Below are positions 16,420 through 26,300 of a DNA stretch of 64,000 nt, piece after piece (the stretch's first letter is position 1; every line of letters starts with the position of its first letter). The stretch is taken from the NCBI RefSeq assembly GCF_000447755.1, contig NZ_AUNE01000025.1, forward strand, positions 42,831-106,830, written 5' to 3'. Under the pieces are notes generated by a model. It was not told the DNA's origin, ran no database searches, and saw nothing but the letters and a program-made list of their open reading frames with translations. Source of the stretch: Bacteriovorax sp. BSW11_IV (GTDB taxonomy: Bacteria; Bdellovibrionota; Bacteriovoracia; Bacteriovoracales; Bacteriovoracaceae). The translations under genes and the position numbers were made by a program.

Positions 16420-16899
16420 GTGAAGCATATCCAGAAATTATTATTATTATTATCTCTATTTATCTTTAATACTTATGCATCAGAGTCAAGTATTGTTTCT
16501 TTCATTTCAAAAAAACTTCCTGAGAAATTGCAAAAATTAGCCCCAGGTAAAACAACTTCAAGTGAAGTTTTAAAAGTCGTTGGAAAGGCCCATAAAGAGA
16601 AGGGTGATAAGTATTTCTATAAATTAGATCATAAAAAATATGACACTACGATTTCACTAAAAAATGGAAAAATAAATTATTTCATCTTCAAGTTCAGGCC
16701 CGGAGTATTAAAAATTAGTGATCTTGTTCAGTGGGTAGAGAAAGAAAGAATTCAAAAAGCCTACGAAGTTAAAATGGAAAACTCTCACGATGCAGGTAAC
16801 TCGTTTCAATTGCCACTTCCTGAGTATGGACTCTATTTCGTTGTATCAAGAAGTTCTGATAATTGGATTGATGCAGTAACAGTGATGGAGAAGCAATAA
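16420..16899 (+). CDS. Secreted BamE-like small protein
   Basis: 159 residues starting at GTG, with GGAG seven bases upstream inside a stem-loop. A signal peptide is cut near TYASES. The body has the BamE/SmpA-type layout: APGKTTSSEVLKVVGKAHKE, a Tyr-rich strand (KYFYKL), then TISLKNGKINYFIF. The C-terminal half is unassigned. The role is unknown; the fold resemblance is from pattern only. The stop overlaps the next ATG by one base (TAATG), so it is coupled to the metallopeptidase-like gene downstream. Confidence 0.6.
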   Translation: MKHIQKLLLLLSLFIFNTYASESSIVSFISKKLPEKLQKLAPGKTTSSEVLKVVGKAHKEKGDKYFYKLDHKKYDTTISLKNGKINYFIFKFRPGVLKISDLVQWVEKERIQKAYEVKMENSHDAGNSFQLPLPEYGLYFVVSRSSDNWIDAVTVMEKQ

Positions 16900-18002
16900 T
16901 GAAATTTTTCCTCGCATTTACAAGTATGATGATGAGTTTATCCATTTTTGCACAAGATATTGATTGCTCTTCCTATAATCCGAAATTTTATCCGAATAAA
17001 TCTTTAGATGATATTGAAAAAGTTCTTTCTCGTTATGAGCACGTTGGACGCTACCCTGTTGTAGGTAAAACAACATGTCGAATAAAATATTCAACTAAGG
17101 ACTATGAGGCGAAAATAGCTAGGAAAGACAAAGAAGCTGGAAGTGCTAAGGTCTCAGTGGAGTCTCATGGGATTAAATTTAAAAACGAATCGCCTGAGCT
17201 TATAAAAATTTTTGAGAAACTTACCACCAAAGAGAATTTCATTGTCTCAGATGATGAGCACAACTTCACATCAAAATGCGACAAAGTCCTTTGTGCTGTA
17301 AAAGAAATCTTTGGGGATGATGTTGGTCCTAGAATTCTTTATATACATCAAGAATATGGATTAAATGCTTCGTATCTTTCTTTTAGAGATGCAGATAATT
17401 GGCAAAAAGATGAGCTCGATTTAATGCTTTGGGGGCTTGAGGACCTGCCTAGGGGGATGCTGCCGCTTGAAGATAATCGTTCGTTTGTAAAAATGCAAAA
17501 AGGGATGACGTATAAAATGTATAGTGGATCAGGAGGCTGTGTCGGAGCTAATGCTGAGCTTCGCTTTTTTGATTGCCTTTGGAATAATTTCGGATCTGAT
17601 CTAAATAGAATGGCCGTTCTTGCTCACGAAGTTGCACATTTTGTAGGACATAAACTCAACGCTGATAATTCTTCGGAATGGGAAGATTTAAGTGGTTGGG
17701 AAAGTGAAATGAGTTTTGAGAACTATGATTTGAAAACAGAGTGGAGTAAAAGTGAAGATGCATGTTTTTTCTCTACATATGGGCAAACAAATCCTGCCGA
17801 AGATTTTGCTGAGGCCTTTGTGGCCTATAGATATGTGGCGGATGAATATAAAAAAGAGTGTCCTGAAAAATATCAGTATCTAAGAGATAAAGTTTTTAAT
17901 GGTATCGAATTTACAAAAGATAAGAAATATTGTGAAAAAAGAGATCAAGTTAAATTTGAATTAACACGTTCTCAAAAAATACAAATGTTTCTTCCTTTTT
18001 AA
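16899..18002 (+). CDS. Secreted HExxH metallopeptidase-like protein
   Basis: 367 residues with a signal peptide cut near IFAQDID. The zinc motif HEVAH is at residues 243-247 (MAVLAHEVAHFVGHK), and PAEDFAEAFVAY some 60 residues later offers Glu/Asp as a third ligand, as in gluzincin or aspzincin-like peptidases. Eight or more Cys suggest disulfides. The N-terminal 200 residues are unassigned. It is translated with the BamE-like protein upstream (overlap of one base), which may be its chaperone or partner; that is speculation. Confidence 0.62.
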   Translation: MKFFLAFTSMMMSLSIFAQDIDCSSYNPKFYPNKSLDDIEKVLSRYEHVGRYPVVGKTTCRIKYSTKDYEAKIARKDKEAGSAKVSVESHGIKFKNESPELIKIFEKLTTKENFIVSDDEHNFTSKCDKVLCAVKEIFGDDVGPRILYIHQEYGLNASYLSFRDADNWQKDELDLMLWGLEDLPRGMLPLEDNRSFVKMQKGMTYKMYSGSGGCVGANAELRFFDCLWNNFGSDLNRMAVLAHEVAHFVGHKLNADNSSEWEDLSGWESEMSFENYDLKTEWSKSEDACFFSTYGQTNPAEDFAEAFVAYRYVADEYKKECPEKYQYLRDKVFNGIEFTKDKKYCEKRDQVKFELTRSQKIQMFLPF

Positions 18003-18084
18003 AGTCTCTTTACAAAAATCCTATACAGGAGTATTGATATATTTATAATATATTAATAAGACGGGACCGTAAAGGACTGTATCT

Positions 18085-19215
18085 ATGCTAAAAGATCATC
18101 CAGTATTATCAGTAAGTTTTAGACCCTTTTTTCTCTTAGCCGCATTAATTGCCACAATTAACCCGACGTTGTGGGCCTCCATATACCTTGGAAGATTTAA
18201 TCTTGCACTAAACTCTGATCCTTTGTATTGGCATGGACATGAGATGCTCTTTGGTTTTACAGGGGCCCTTATCGCAGGCTTTCTTTTTACAGCAAGTGCT
18301 CATTGGACAAATACAAGACCTTATCAGGGAAAGGCCTTGTTGTTACTTGTCGCCATGTGGATAGTTGAAAGGATGTCCTTTTTTTTACCAGTTCCAAAAG
18401 AAATCTATTTCCTTTTATCAAATATCTTTTTGCCAACTGTTTTAGTCTTTGCCGTAAATAAACTTAAGAATCATAGAAAACAACTTATTCCGTTTAGTGC
18501 AATTCTTACAGGTATGACACTTTCAAAACTAATTTATAGTTTTGGAAATACTTATGAATCTTATGAGTGGGAATCATTCGGAAAAATGATGGGAGTAGGG
18601 ATCTTAAGAATTTTAATTCTTCTTATCGCTGGGAGAGTATTGCCTTTTTTTACAATGAAAAAAATAGGCGATGTTCAAATAGATGTACCTAAGTTCATTC
18701 AGATACTAAGTATTGCGACTTTGCTACCACTGGTTTTTAAAGATTGTCCGCCTGTATTTTATCTTTTTGCTTTCATCTTAAATTTCTCTAGACAAATATT
18801 TTGGCGTCCATGGTTGAGTTTTAAAATCCCCATTCTTTTTGTCTTAAATTTAGGTGTGTTCTTAATTAATGTTGAATTATTCATTGAGTGGTTTAATTCA
18901 TTCAATGATTCATTTTCTTTCGCACAGTCGGCCCTTCATTTATTCCTCGCTGGAGGACTAGGAGTTGTGGCCATTGGAATAATGACAAGAGTTTCCCTGG
19001 GGCATACAGGTCGTAATATTCATGCTAATAATTGGACTCTTGTTGCTTATTCTTTTATTTTGATTGGGGCCATGATTAGATTTGTTATCCCAGTATTATT
19101 TCCAGAAAATTTCTTATCTAGTATTCATTTTGCGAGTGGTTTTTGGACTAGTGGCTTTTTGATTTTTCTCATTGTTTATGGAAAAATTCTTTGGACGAAA
19201 AGAGTTGATGCATAA
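18085..19215 (+). CDS. nnrS: NnrS-family membrane haem protein
   Basis: 376 residues, ten or more membrane helices. Family motifs are PVLSVSFRPFFLLAAL at the start, DPLYWHGHEMLFGFTGALIAGFLFTA (His pair) in helix 2, GRVLPFFT mid-protein and GVVAIGIMTRVSLGHTGR near the C-terminus. NnrS proteins contain haem and copper and protect against nitrosative stress in denitrifiers and Vibrio. No NsrR or NnrR gene is adjacent, and I found no convincing FNR-type site in the leader. Monocistronic by appearance. Confidence 0.93.
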   Translation: MLKDHPVLSVSFRPFFLLAALIATINPTLWASIYLGRFNLALNSDPLYWHGHEMLFGFTGALIAGFLFTASAHWTNTRPYQGKALLLLVAMWIVERMSFFLPVPKEIYFLLSNIFLPTVLVFAVNKLKNHRKQLIPFSAILTGMTLSKLIYSFGNTYESYEWESFGKMMGVGILRILILLIAGRVLPFFTMKKIGDVQIDVPKFIQILSIATLLPLVFKDCPPVFYLFAFILNFSRQIFWRPWLSFKIPILFVLNLGVFLINVELFIEWFNSFNDSFSFAQSALHLFLAGGLGVVAIGIMTRVSLGHTGRNIHANNWTLVAYSFILIGAMIRFVIPVLFPENFLSSIHFASGFWTSGFLIFLIVYGKILWTKRVDA

Positions 19216-19238
19216 AAAAAAGGCCCGTTTGGGCCTTT
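19213..19238 (-). terminator. Terminator between nnrS and the 19.2-kb gene
   Basis: Stem AAAGGCCC / GGGCCTTT with a GTTT loop (19219-19238). On the minus strand the stem is followed by a run of Ts (A run at 19214-19221 on plus), so it mainly ends the minus-strand gene. On the plus strand it may end nnrS less efficiently. Confidence 0.82.
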
Positions 19239-19243
19239 CTGTA

Positions 19244-19732
19244 TTAGTTCTTTTTATACACACAGCTTGATTGTCTTTCCCAACCGCTACCAAAAGTCTC
19301 GCTATAAGAGCGCATAACATCTAATGTTAGCTCATCTCCATCAAGAGTAAGTGTTAATTCGTTTTCAGCTTTTCCAGTTGTAATTAGAGTACCGAATTTC
19401 GTCGTTGTTTTCAAATTAACGCTATTATCATCACGAGTCGCTACAGTTGTTGTTTTTGATTTTGTACCATGTGATGAATTTGTTGATCTTTGTTCTAGTT
19501 TCCCGCCATTAATATTTTGAATTAAGAGCTCTTCTGTACTTGAGTCTAAATTAAAATAAGAAGAGAGATCATTAGATAAATCTATGGTGATTGATTTTCC
19601 TTCATCAGTGATTTCTAGGATTCTTGCGCAATCTTCTCCATTTCCAGAAATTAGCTCATAAGATCCTGTTAATGCAAATGCAGGAGTCATAAAAGAAAAA
19701 GCAAGGGCAGTTCTTAGAATTAGGTGTTTCAT
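19244..19732 (-). CDS. Small secreted protein of unknown function
   Basis: 162 residues with a signal peptide cut near PAFALTGSY. The mature part is Ser/Thr-rich and predicted mostly beta (SITIDLSNDL, NELTLTLDGDELTLDV), opening with GSYELISGNGEDC and ending in SSCVYKKN, so one disulfide is likely. The start resembles lipocalin-like or META-type small beta proteins, but I cannot name a family. A strong terminator follows. Confidence 0.6.
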   Translation of the reverse strand: MKHLILRTALAFSFMTPAFALTGSYELISGNGEDCARILEITDEGKSITIDLSNDLSSYFNLDSSTEELLIQNINGGKLEQRSTNSSHGTKSKTTTVATRDDNSVNLKTTTKFGTLITTGKAENELTLTLDGDELTLDVMRSYSETFGSGWERQSSCVYKKN

Positions 19733-19861
19733 TGATCCTCTTTTTGTACTTTTTGTACAAGGTTAACTAAAAATTTGATCAATTATGACTCAAATACAGA
19801 ATATTTATAGTGTCTTGAAAATTATACAGGGGGATGGTCAATCGCCAGACAGGTTATGTAA

Positions 19862-20980
19862 CTACTTGTAACGACTAAGTTCGTAATAGATCAAATCATA
19901 GAGGAATTGAGCATTTTCAGCGTTTTCAAATGGATAAAGTGAATAGCGAGTATCATTTGAGATGATGCTGACCTCACCACCACTGGCCCCAACAGAAGTA
20001 TTTATTAAGTTTAAAAGGGCATTCTTAGCATCGAAACTTCGAAGTGTAATATCATCTATTTCCTGAAGTTTAATTTTGTGGGTAGTGTGACCCATAATTT
20101 TATAACTTTGTACTTCAATTGATTTATCGCTAAAAGATAATTTAAATCCATTTTGCCTTCTTCCTAATGTCGCATTTAACGTAAGAAGAATTGGAATAAC
20201 AAAAAAGAATCCAATAAATGAATAACGGATAAAGTTGGGTGGGTTTCCCGTACTTAGTTCTCTAAAAAAGTAGAGCGCAAAAGGAGTAACAAAAAGAAGT
20301 ACAATCAGTGAAGGAGTAAGTGCACCAATAATAGAGGTTTTAAAGTTGCTTTCAATTACTGACTTTCCTGTACTTCCAGAACATTTAATATGTGTTTTTA
20401 GGGGTGATTGAGGTCTGCTAATATTGGATTCAAGCTTCTCCATAAAGGCAGGATCAACCTCAGATGGGCCTAAAATTTTTCCACCTTCTTCATCATTTCT
20501 TAAATTGAATGAACATTGTCTAGCAATGGATTCGGCCTTTTCTCTCGCAAGTAGATAGTCGCGTAGATTATTTTCGATATTTATTTTCACATCATTCGTT
20601 GTGATGAGTCTCACAGGATAAACAGTATACGAACTATTTTTACTCTTTCTAATTTCTTTACAGATGTGAATGTATTTAATGTTCTCAAATTTAAAATGAA
20701 ATCGTTTAAAAGGAACCAAGAGCCCCCAGTAGGTAAGTCCTCTTCTTCGAAAAGGGTCGAGGATGTAGCCACTTCTTCCGAATAAAAAGGCAGCGCCAAT
20801 AAGTGTGAAAATGAATGAGACTATAAGTCCTACAAAAAGTGAAGGTTTCGTACCACTCCATTGAGCATTGGGATTAAGCATGGCATAGAAAAAAAATAAT
20901 CCACCTGCAAAAAAAGGAATTCCTATTACTGCTAATGCCCCAGGTGTCTTATGTGCTTCAATTATTTTCATAACTTCCAT
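19862..20980 (-). CDS. Membrane protein with repeated 2-helix plus PH-like unit
   Basis: 372 residues. Two hydrophobic helices (ALAVIGIPFFAGGLFFFYAML and a second ending AAFLFG) lead into a soluble strand-rich part (GLLVPFKRFHFKFENIKYIHI...), then a second helix pair (about residues 215-270) and a second strand-rich part with a C-terminal helix (IKLQEIDDITLRS...). The layout suggests an internal duplication like bacterial PH-domain membrane proteins. Start is either 20980 or 20971; GGAAG lies just before the second ATG. Not recognised further. Confidence 0.6.
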   Translation of the reverse strand: MEVMKIIEAHKTPGALAVIGIPFFAGGLFFFYAMLNPNAQWSGTKPSLFVGLIVSFIFTLIGAAFLFGRSGYILDPFRRRGLTYWGLLVPFKRFHFKFENIKYIHICKEIRKSKNSSYTVYPVRLITTNDVKINIENNLRDYLLAREKAESIARQCSFNLRNDEEGGKILGPSEVDPAFMEKLESNISRPQSPLKTHIKCSGSTGKSVIESNFKTSIIGALTPSLIVLLFVTPFALYFFRELSTGNPPNFIRYSFIGFFFVIPILLTLNATLGRRQNGFKLSFSDKSIEVQSYKIMGHTTHKIKLQEIDDITLRSFDAKNALLNLINTSVGASGGEVSIISNDTRYSLYPFENAENAQFLYDLIYYELSRYK

Positions 20981-21070
20981 ATCGGAATAAATAGATAATA
21001 ATTAAGGGGAATAGGGAAGTTGAGAAATTAAATTGACTATATTTCAAGAGCCGATTAAATTTTATAGATA

Positions 21071-21439
21071 ATGATTAAAGTAATAACTTGTCTATTAATT
21101 TTATGTACGTTCTTTTTTGGCTATATAAGCGAGCCAAAGGCAGAAGTCTATGATTCAGCAAGTGTTACGGCCCTCGAAAAATCAAAAACTGATATTGGAT
21201 CTAAATTAGGTCCAGAAATCGTTTCTGAAGATTGCCATGATTGCTCAGATGATCCATGCCATGCTGAAGAAGGCCATTGTCTTCATCATTGTTCAGGAAT
21301 TCATAACATCATCAACACAAAACCAACTGTAAAAATACACGATTTTGCTTTTTCCAATACTAAAGAGTCTTGGTATTTCTTATTTCATTATGAAGAACCT
21401 GCTCTCGATCCATCTTTAAAGCCTCCACTTTTTTCTTAA
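21071..21439 (+). CDS. His/Cys-rich envelope protein of metal efflux operon
   Basis: 122 residues. A signal anchor is followed at about residues 55-80 by a dense cluster CHDCSDDPCHAEEGHCLHHC, which can bind soft metals. It is the first gene of an operon continuing with a TolC-like protein, a short adaptor and an HME-RND pump, and small metal-binding periplasmic proteins are common at this place in cus/czc operons. No clear ribosome binding site is visible and a weak TTGACT sits about 40 bases upstream. A metal chaperone or sensor role is inferred. Confidence 0.68.
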   Translation: MIKVITCLLILCTFFFGYISEPKAEVYDSASVTALEKSKTDIGSKLGPEIVSEDCHDCSDDPCHAEEGHCLHHCSGIHNIINTKPTVKIHDFAFSNTKESWYFLFHYEEPALDPSLKPPLFS

Positions 21440-21491
21440 CTTTACTCAAAAAGTATTACCTTTTTAATTAATCGATTTCATAGGAATGAAT

Positions 21492-22718
21492 ATGAGACAC
21501 GTTGTACACCTATGTGTATTGGCCTCGCTGTTAATGAGTAGCGAAGCCCTCGCAAATTGTCGTATTGAAAATTCAAACGACTTATTAAGTAGTATTAAGA
21601 ACAATCACCCTGATTTAAGTCTTTCTCTAATAGAGAACAAAATTGCAAGAAAGTTGATTGATGAGGCCAAGGAAAGGCCCAATCCTGAGTTGGAACTCAG
21701 TGGTGTGAAGGGAGAGGATAGCGATGGAGATACGACTAAAACAGGGGTATCCATTGTTCATACCATTGAATTAGGTGGGAAGCTTGATGCAAGAGTTGAT
21801 CTTGCCACTAAGGTTGCTGATCAGGCCAAGTTTGAATTAAGAGAGCAGAGTGAAGATATATTGATTGATATTGTTTTAAAGCTCTACAGGCTTAGACAAG
21901 TTAATGAATTGATTCCAATTTATGAAGAGGCCCATGATGCATTTTCTAAGATCATCAAGACCAAGGGACAAAGAAAAACACTTTCTCCTGAAGAGTTAGT
22001 AGAGAAAGAAACACTGATCTTAGTTGCGAATGACTATAAATTGAAAGTTGCTAAACTTAGATCAGAACAAAGTGACTTAAATTCCCATCTCTCCCTTTTT
22101 ATCGGTGAGAAGTGCGAACTCAAAAATTCAGTTCTTCCTGGCTTTATTGAATTTAGAGACAGGTTTTCGAAGTCGAAAACTGATTATGAATATTCAAAAA
22201 TCTTGAGAGCGCGGGCAGTTTTAGAAATGTCTAAGTCTCGCTTTGATTATGAAAAGAGTCGCGCTTATTCAGATTTAAAAATAAAACCAACTTTTGAGAT
22301 TGAAAAGTCTGATGGGAAAAACTATCAGTCAATAGGGCTTAGCTTGTCTATGGAACTACCACTTTTTAATCGCAATAACGCGAACAAAGAGATGGCGAAT
22401 TTAGAAATGGAAAGAGATGCTCTCAAACTCAAGAATATTGAACTTGAAGCAGACATTGATAAAAGATCTTGGGAAAAAAAGTATAATTCGTTTAAACGTT
22501 CTTTGATGGTTATCGCAACAAAAAAAGAACTTGATGAAAAGCACAATAGAATTGAAACCCTTTTTAAAAGAGGGATTATTTCAACTTCACTTGTTATTGA
22601 GTCTCATCGTCAGTTGATCGAATTTGCCAGTACGAGATTTGAATTTGAATTAGGGGCCGTTGAAGCATTATGGAATATTTACAAAATCAACGGAACATTA
22701 CTAGAAGAAAAAATTTAG
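21492..22718 (+). CDS. TolC-family outer-membrane efflux protein
   Basis: 408 residues with a signal peptide (LASLLMSSEALANC). Helical, coiled-coil repeats typical of TolC/CzcC: RPNPELELSGVKGE, TIELGGKLDARVDLA and later GLSLSMELPLFNRNNANKE, the P-L-F-x-R-N motif of the second half. The ATG at 21492 is preferred because AGGA lies 6 bases before it; ATG 21486 touches the SD. It forms the outer-membrane channel of the tripartite metal pump. The TAG stop is part of the AGGAG that starts the next gene. Confidence 0.9.
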   Translation: MRHVVHLCVLASLLMSSEALANCRIENSNDLLSSIKNNHPDLSLSLIENKIARKLIDEAKERPNPELELSGVKGEDSDGDTTKTGVSIVHTIELGGKLDARVDLATKVADQAKFELREQSEDILIDIVLKLYRLRQVNELIPIYEEAHDAFSKIIKTKGQRKTLSPEELVEKETLILVANDYKLKVAKLRSEQSDLNSHLSLFIGEKCELKNSVLPGFIEFRDRFSKSKTDYEYSKILRARAVLEMSKSRFDYEKSRAYSDLKIKPTFEIEKSDGKNYQSIGLSLSMELPLFNRNNANKEMANLEMERDALKLKNIELEADIDKRSWEKKYNSFKRSLMVIATKKELDEKHNRIETLFKRGIISTSLVIESHRQLIEFASTRFEFELGAVEALWNIYKINGTLLEEKI

Positions 22719-22726
22719 GAGTAAAC

Positions 22727-23308
22727 ATGAAAGCATTATATTTAACATTAATTACAGCTTGTCTTTTAACTGTATCTTCTCTCGCTGGAGAAGGACATAA
22801 TCATGAAAAAACTTATAAAAAGGCCGTTGAAAAAAAACACGACGACAAGAAAGATGATAAGCACGATCATAGTAAACACGAAGAAGAAGATTCTGATCAC
22901 AGCGACCATAGTGATCACGATCATGGTGAAGAAGAACATGCCCATGGATCGGCCAAGGCCGTAGGAATAGGTAAGGCCATTGAAGCAGTAGATGAAAAGC
23001 TTGGTTTTAAACTTAGCAAAGAGGCGATAAAGGCACTTGGACTCAAACTCCAAACAGTAGATTCTGATGAATTTCAAATTACAAAAGCGACTTTAGTGAC
23101 TTCGAAGGATTTGAAAGGTGTATACCGATTTAAGGCAGGTTTTTTCAAGTTAATGCCAGTTAAAAGTATTACTGAGAATAAAGAAGGCTACAAAGTGAAA
23201 GTTGAAGGCATTGAATTTGGCGATCAACTTGTTATTAATGGTATTGGTCTTCTTCGTATTGCTGATGTCTATTCAACTGATAAGTCTGAATACGGTCATT
23301 CTCATTAA
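22727..23308 (+). CDS. Minimal His-rich adaptor (CzcB/CusB-like remnant)
   Basis: 193 residues, signal peptide, then a long His/Asp/Glu/Lys-rich stretch (about residues 20-78). The rest resembles only the two ends of a normal adaptor: FKLSKEAIKALGLKLQTVD, as at the beginning of CzcB-type proteins, joined directly to the terminal PVKSITENKEGYKVKVEG-IEFGDQLVINGIGLLRIAD block. The lipoyl, hairpin and beta-barrel domains (about 180 residues) are missing. ATG 22727 has AGGAG six bases upstream. Both parts belong to the membrane-proximal domain in known adaptors, so this may be a working short form rather than debris. Ends with another His pair. Confidence 0.7.
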   Translation: MKALYLTLITACLLTVSSLAGEGHNHEKTYKKAVEKKHDDKKDDKHDHSKHEEEDSDHSDHSDHDHGEEEHAHGSAKAVGIGKAIEAVDEKLGFKLSKEAIKALGLKLQTVDSDEFQITKATLVTSKDLKGVYRFKAGFFKLMPVKSITENKEGYKVKVEGIEFGDQLVINGIGLLRIADVYSTDKSEYGHSH

Positions 23309-23326
23309 TTTAATTTAGGTATTATT

Positions 23327-26300
23327 ATGATTAATAAAATAATTGAATTTTCTGTAAACAATAGAATGTTTGTCTTTCTGGCAACTCTATTGTTAATCTT
23401 GTTTGGTTTTAAATCATTCCAAGATTTATCAATTGATGCCGTCCCAGATATCACGAACACTCAAGTTCAAATTAATACACAAGTAAAGGGGCTCGTACCT
23501 GAAGAGGTAGAGCGTATGGTTACTTTTCCAATAGAGTATTCAATGAATGGAATTCCTGGCGTTGAAACGATTCGCTCAATTTCACGTTATGGAATATCTC
23601 AGGTCACAGTCATTTTCAAAGAGGGGACAGATATTTATAAAGCGAGGCAATTGGCCTCTGAAAAATTACAAAATATCGAACTGCCAATTGGTGTAAATCC
23701 TGAAATGGGTCCTATTAGTACAGGCCTTGGAGAAATCTTTCACTACTCAATTGAGGCAAAAAATCCTGCGAGAAATGAAGATGAGCGCTTAATGCAGCTT
23801 ATGGAACTGAGATCAATTCAAGATTGGTTTATTAAACCGAGACTTCTAACAGTTAAAGGTGTAACCGAAGTTAACACTATTGGTGGTTATGAGAAGCAGT
23901 TTTTTATTCAGCCCAACGTTGCCAAGATGACTGAATATGGAATTCACTTTGATGACATTGAAAATGCCATTGAACAAACAAATGTTAATGTCGGAGGTGG
24001 TTATATTCAACAAACTGGGGAGCAACTACTCGTACGCGGTGTTGGTCTTCTTCATGACATTAAAGATATTGAAAATGTTGTTGTTAAAAGATTGTCTTCT
24101 TATCAAATCATTAAAATCAAAGATATTGCAAATGTTCGTTATGATAAAGAAATTAGAACTGGTGCAGCTACGGTTAATGGTGAAGAGTCAATTGTCGGTA
24201 CGGCCTTTATGCTATTGGGTGAAAACTCAAGAACTGTGGCCCAACGAGTGTCTGGAAAATTAGAGGATATTAAAAAAGACTTACCAGAATGGGTTGAACT
24301 AAAAGTTCTTTATGACCGTTCCAATATGGTTAATGCCACTTTAAATACTGTTGAGCATAACTTATTAATGGGAGCAGGGCTTGTTATCGTCTTTTTGCTA
24401 CTTCTTGTAGGGAATTTAAGAGCAGCAATTATTACATCTCTTATGATTCCAGTCTCATTACTGATCACATTTATCCTTATGAGATGGCAAAATGTTTCAG
24501 GGAACCTCATGAGCCTTGGTGCCCTTGATTTTGGAATTATTGTGGATGGAGCAGTCATCGTAATCGAAAACTGTGTTCATCGCTTGCAAAAAAGGGGTGA
24601 ACAATTAGGGCGTGAATTAACTCGCGCAGAAATTAAACAACTCGTCATTGATTCGGCCATTGAAATCAGATCTGCTGCAGGTTTTGGTGAATTGATTGTT
24701 ATTACAGTATTTATTCCTTTATTTGCTTTAACAGGAGTTGAAGGAAAAATGTTTGGTCCAATGGCCACAACATTTATTATGGCATTAGGGGCAGCGTTGG
24801 TACTTTCATTCACGCTAGTACCTGCTCTTGCCGCAACTTTTTTAAGCGGTAAAACAAAGGATAAAAAACCATTTCTTATGGCGATGGCAGAAAAGGCCTT
24901 TGGCCCAACTCTTGATATGGCACTAAAATTTAAAAAGGCCGTTCTTAGTATTGGAGTCATTGCAATTGTTTTAGGTGTTGTTCTTTTTTCTAGAATGGGC
25001 TCAGAATTTATTCCTCAATTAGATGAGGGGGATTTTGCTATTCAATTTATCCGTCCTGCTAACATTAGTACTGAAAACTCTGTCATGATGCAAAGGCTTT
25101 CTGAGAAGGTCATTAAAGAGTTTCCTCAGGTTAAAGATGTCTTTGCTAGAACTGGAGCTGCTGAAGTTGCCACAGATCCAATGGGTGTTAATATTTCCGA
25201 TTCTTATGTCATGTTACATGATCGCTCAAAGTGGCCCAAAGATGATGTCAATAAACATATCTCTTCAAAAAAAGAGTTAATGAAAGAAATTAAAGAGAGA
25301 TTGGAATTAACCATACCTGGTCAAGTTCTAATGCTGTCACAGCCTGTGGAGTTGCGCTTTAACGAGCTATTGGAGGGAACGAGGGCCGCAATTTCTGCGA
25401 AAGTCTACGGTGAAGATTTAGATAAACTCATTGAATATTCCAGAGAGATTGCTGAAGTTATTGGTGAAATCGAGGGAGCTGGTGAGGCAGAGTCTGAATC
25501 AAAAGGAAAATCACCAATGCTTCAATATACTCCAAAATTTGAAGAACTTGCAGAACTTGGCGTTACGGCTAGACCTGTTTTAGATGCAATTAGTACTGCG
25601 ATTGGAGGTCGAGAAGTTGGTCATGTTTACGACGGGGTTAAAAGGTTTCCAATTGTCACCAGGCTCTCTGAACAGGAACGTCAAGATGTCATGCTTGTAA
25701 GAAAGCTTCCTGTAGGTATATCAGAGGGCTTTACTGTACCAATCGAAAAAGTTGCAAAAATTGATTTTGTGGAAACTTTTACGGCCGTTTCAAGAGAGAA
25801 CTCTCAAAGAAGAATCGCCGTTTTAGTGAATCCTGAGACACGGGATATTGAAAGCTTTGTTCACAAGGCCCAAGAGGCGGTAGCTCAGAAAATAAAATTA
25901 CCTGAAGGTTATTTTATTGAGTGGGGTGGTACATTTAAAAATCTTCAAAGTGCAAAAGAAAGGTTGGGAATTCTTGTTCCCCTGGCCTTGCTAATCATTT
26001 TGGCGATGTTGTACGCTGCCTTTAAAAACTTTGCACAAGTCATTCTCATCTTTGCTTGTGCACCTATGGCCTTAATTGGAGGAGTACTTTCTCTAAATAT
26101 TATGGGTATGCCATTCAGTATTTCTGCAGGAGTTGGCTTCATTGCTCTATCGGGTATAAGTATTTTAAATGGAGTTGTCTTAGTTACTTATTTCAACAGA
26201 TTAATTGAAGATGGTAAATCTGCAGATGATGTTGTAAGAGAAGGGGCAATGACAAGACTAAGGCCCGTTCTTATGACTGCCTTGACGGATATCTTTGGCT

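Noticed and set aside
18034..18048. TTGAT followed by AT-rich bases upstream of nnrS, seemed like an FNR/NNR site
   Set aside because: The second half-site ATCAA is absent; the region is simply AT-rich.
24577..24960. Open frame on the minus strand inside the RND pump gene
   Set aside because: Antisense shadow of a conserved gene; no SD, no recognizable protein.
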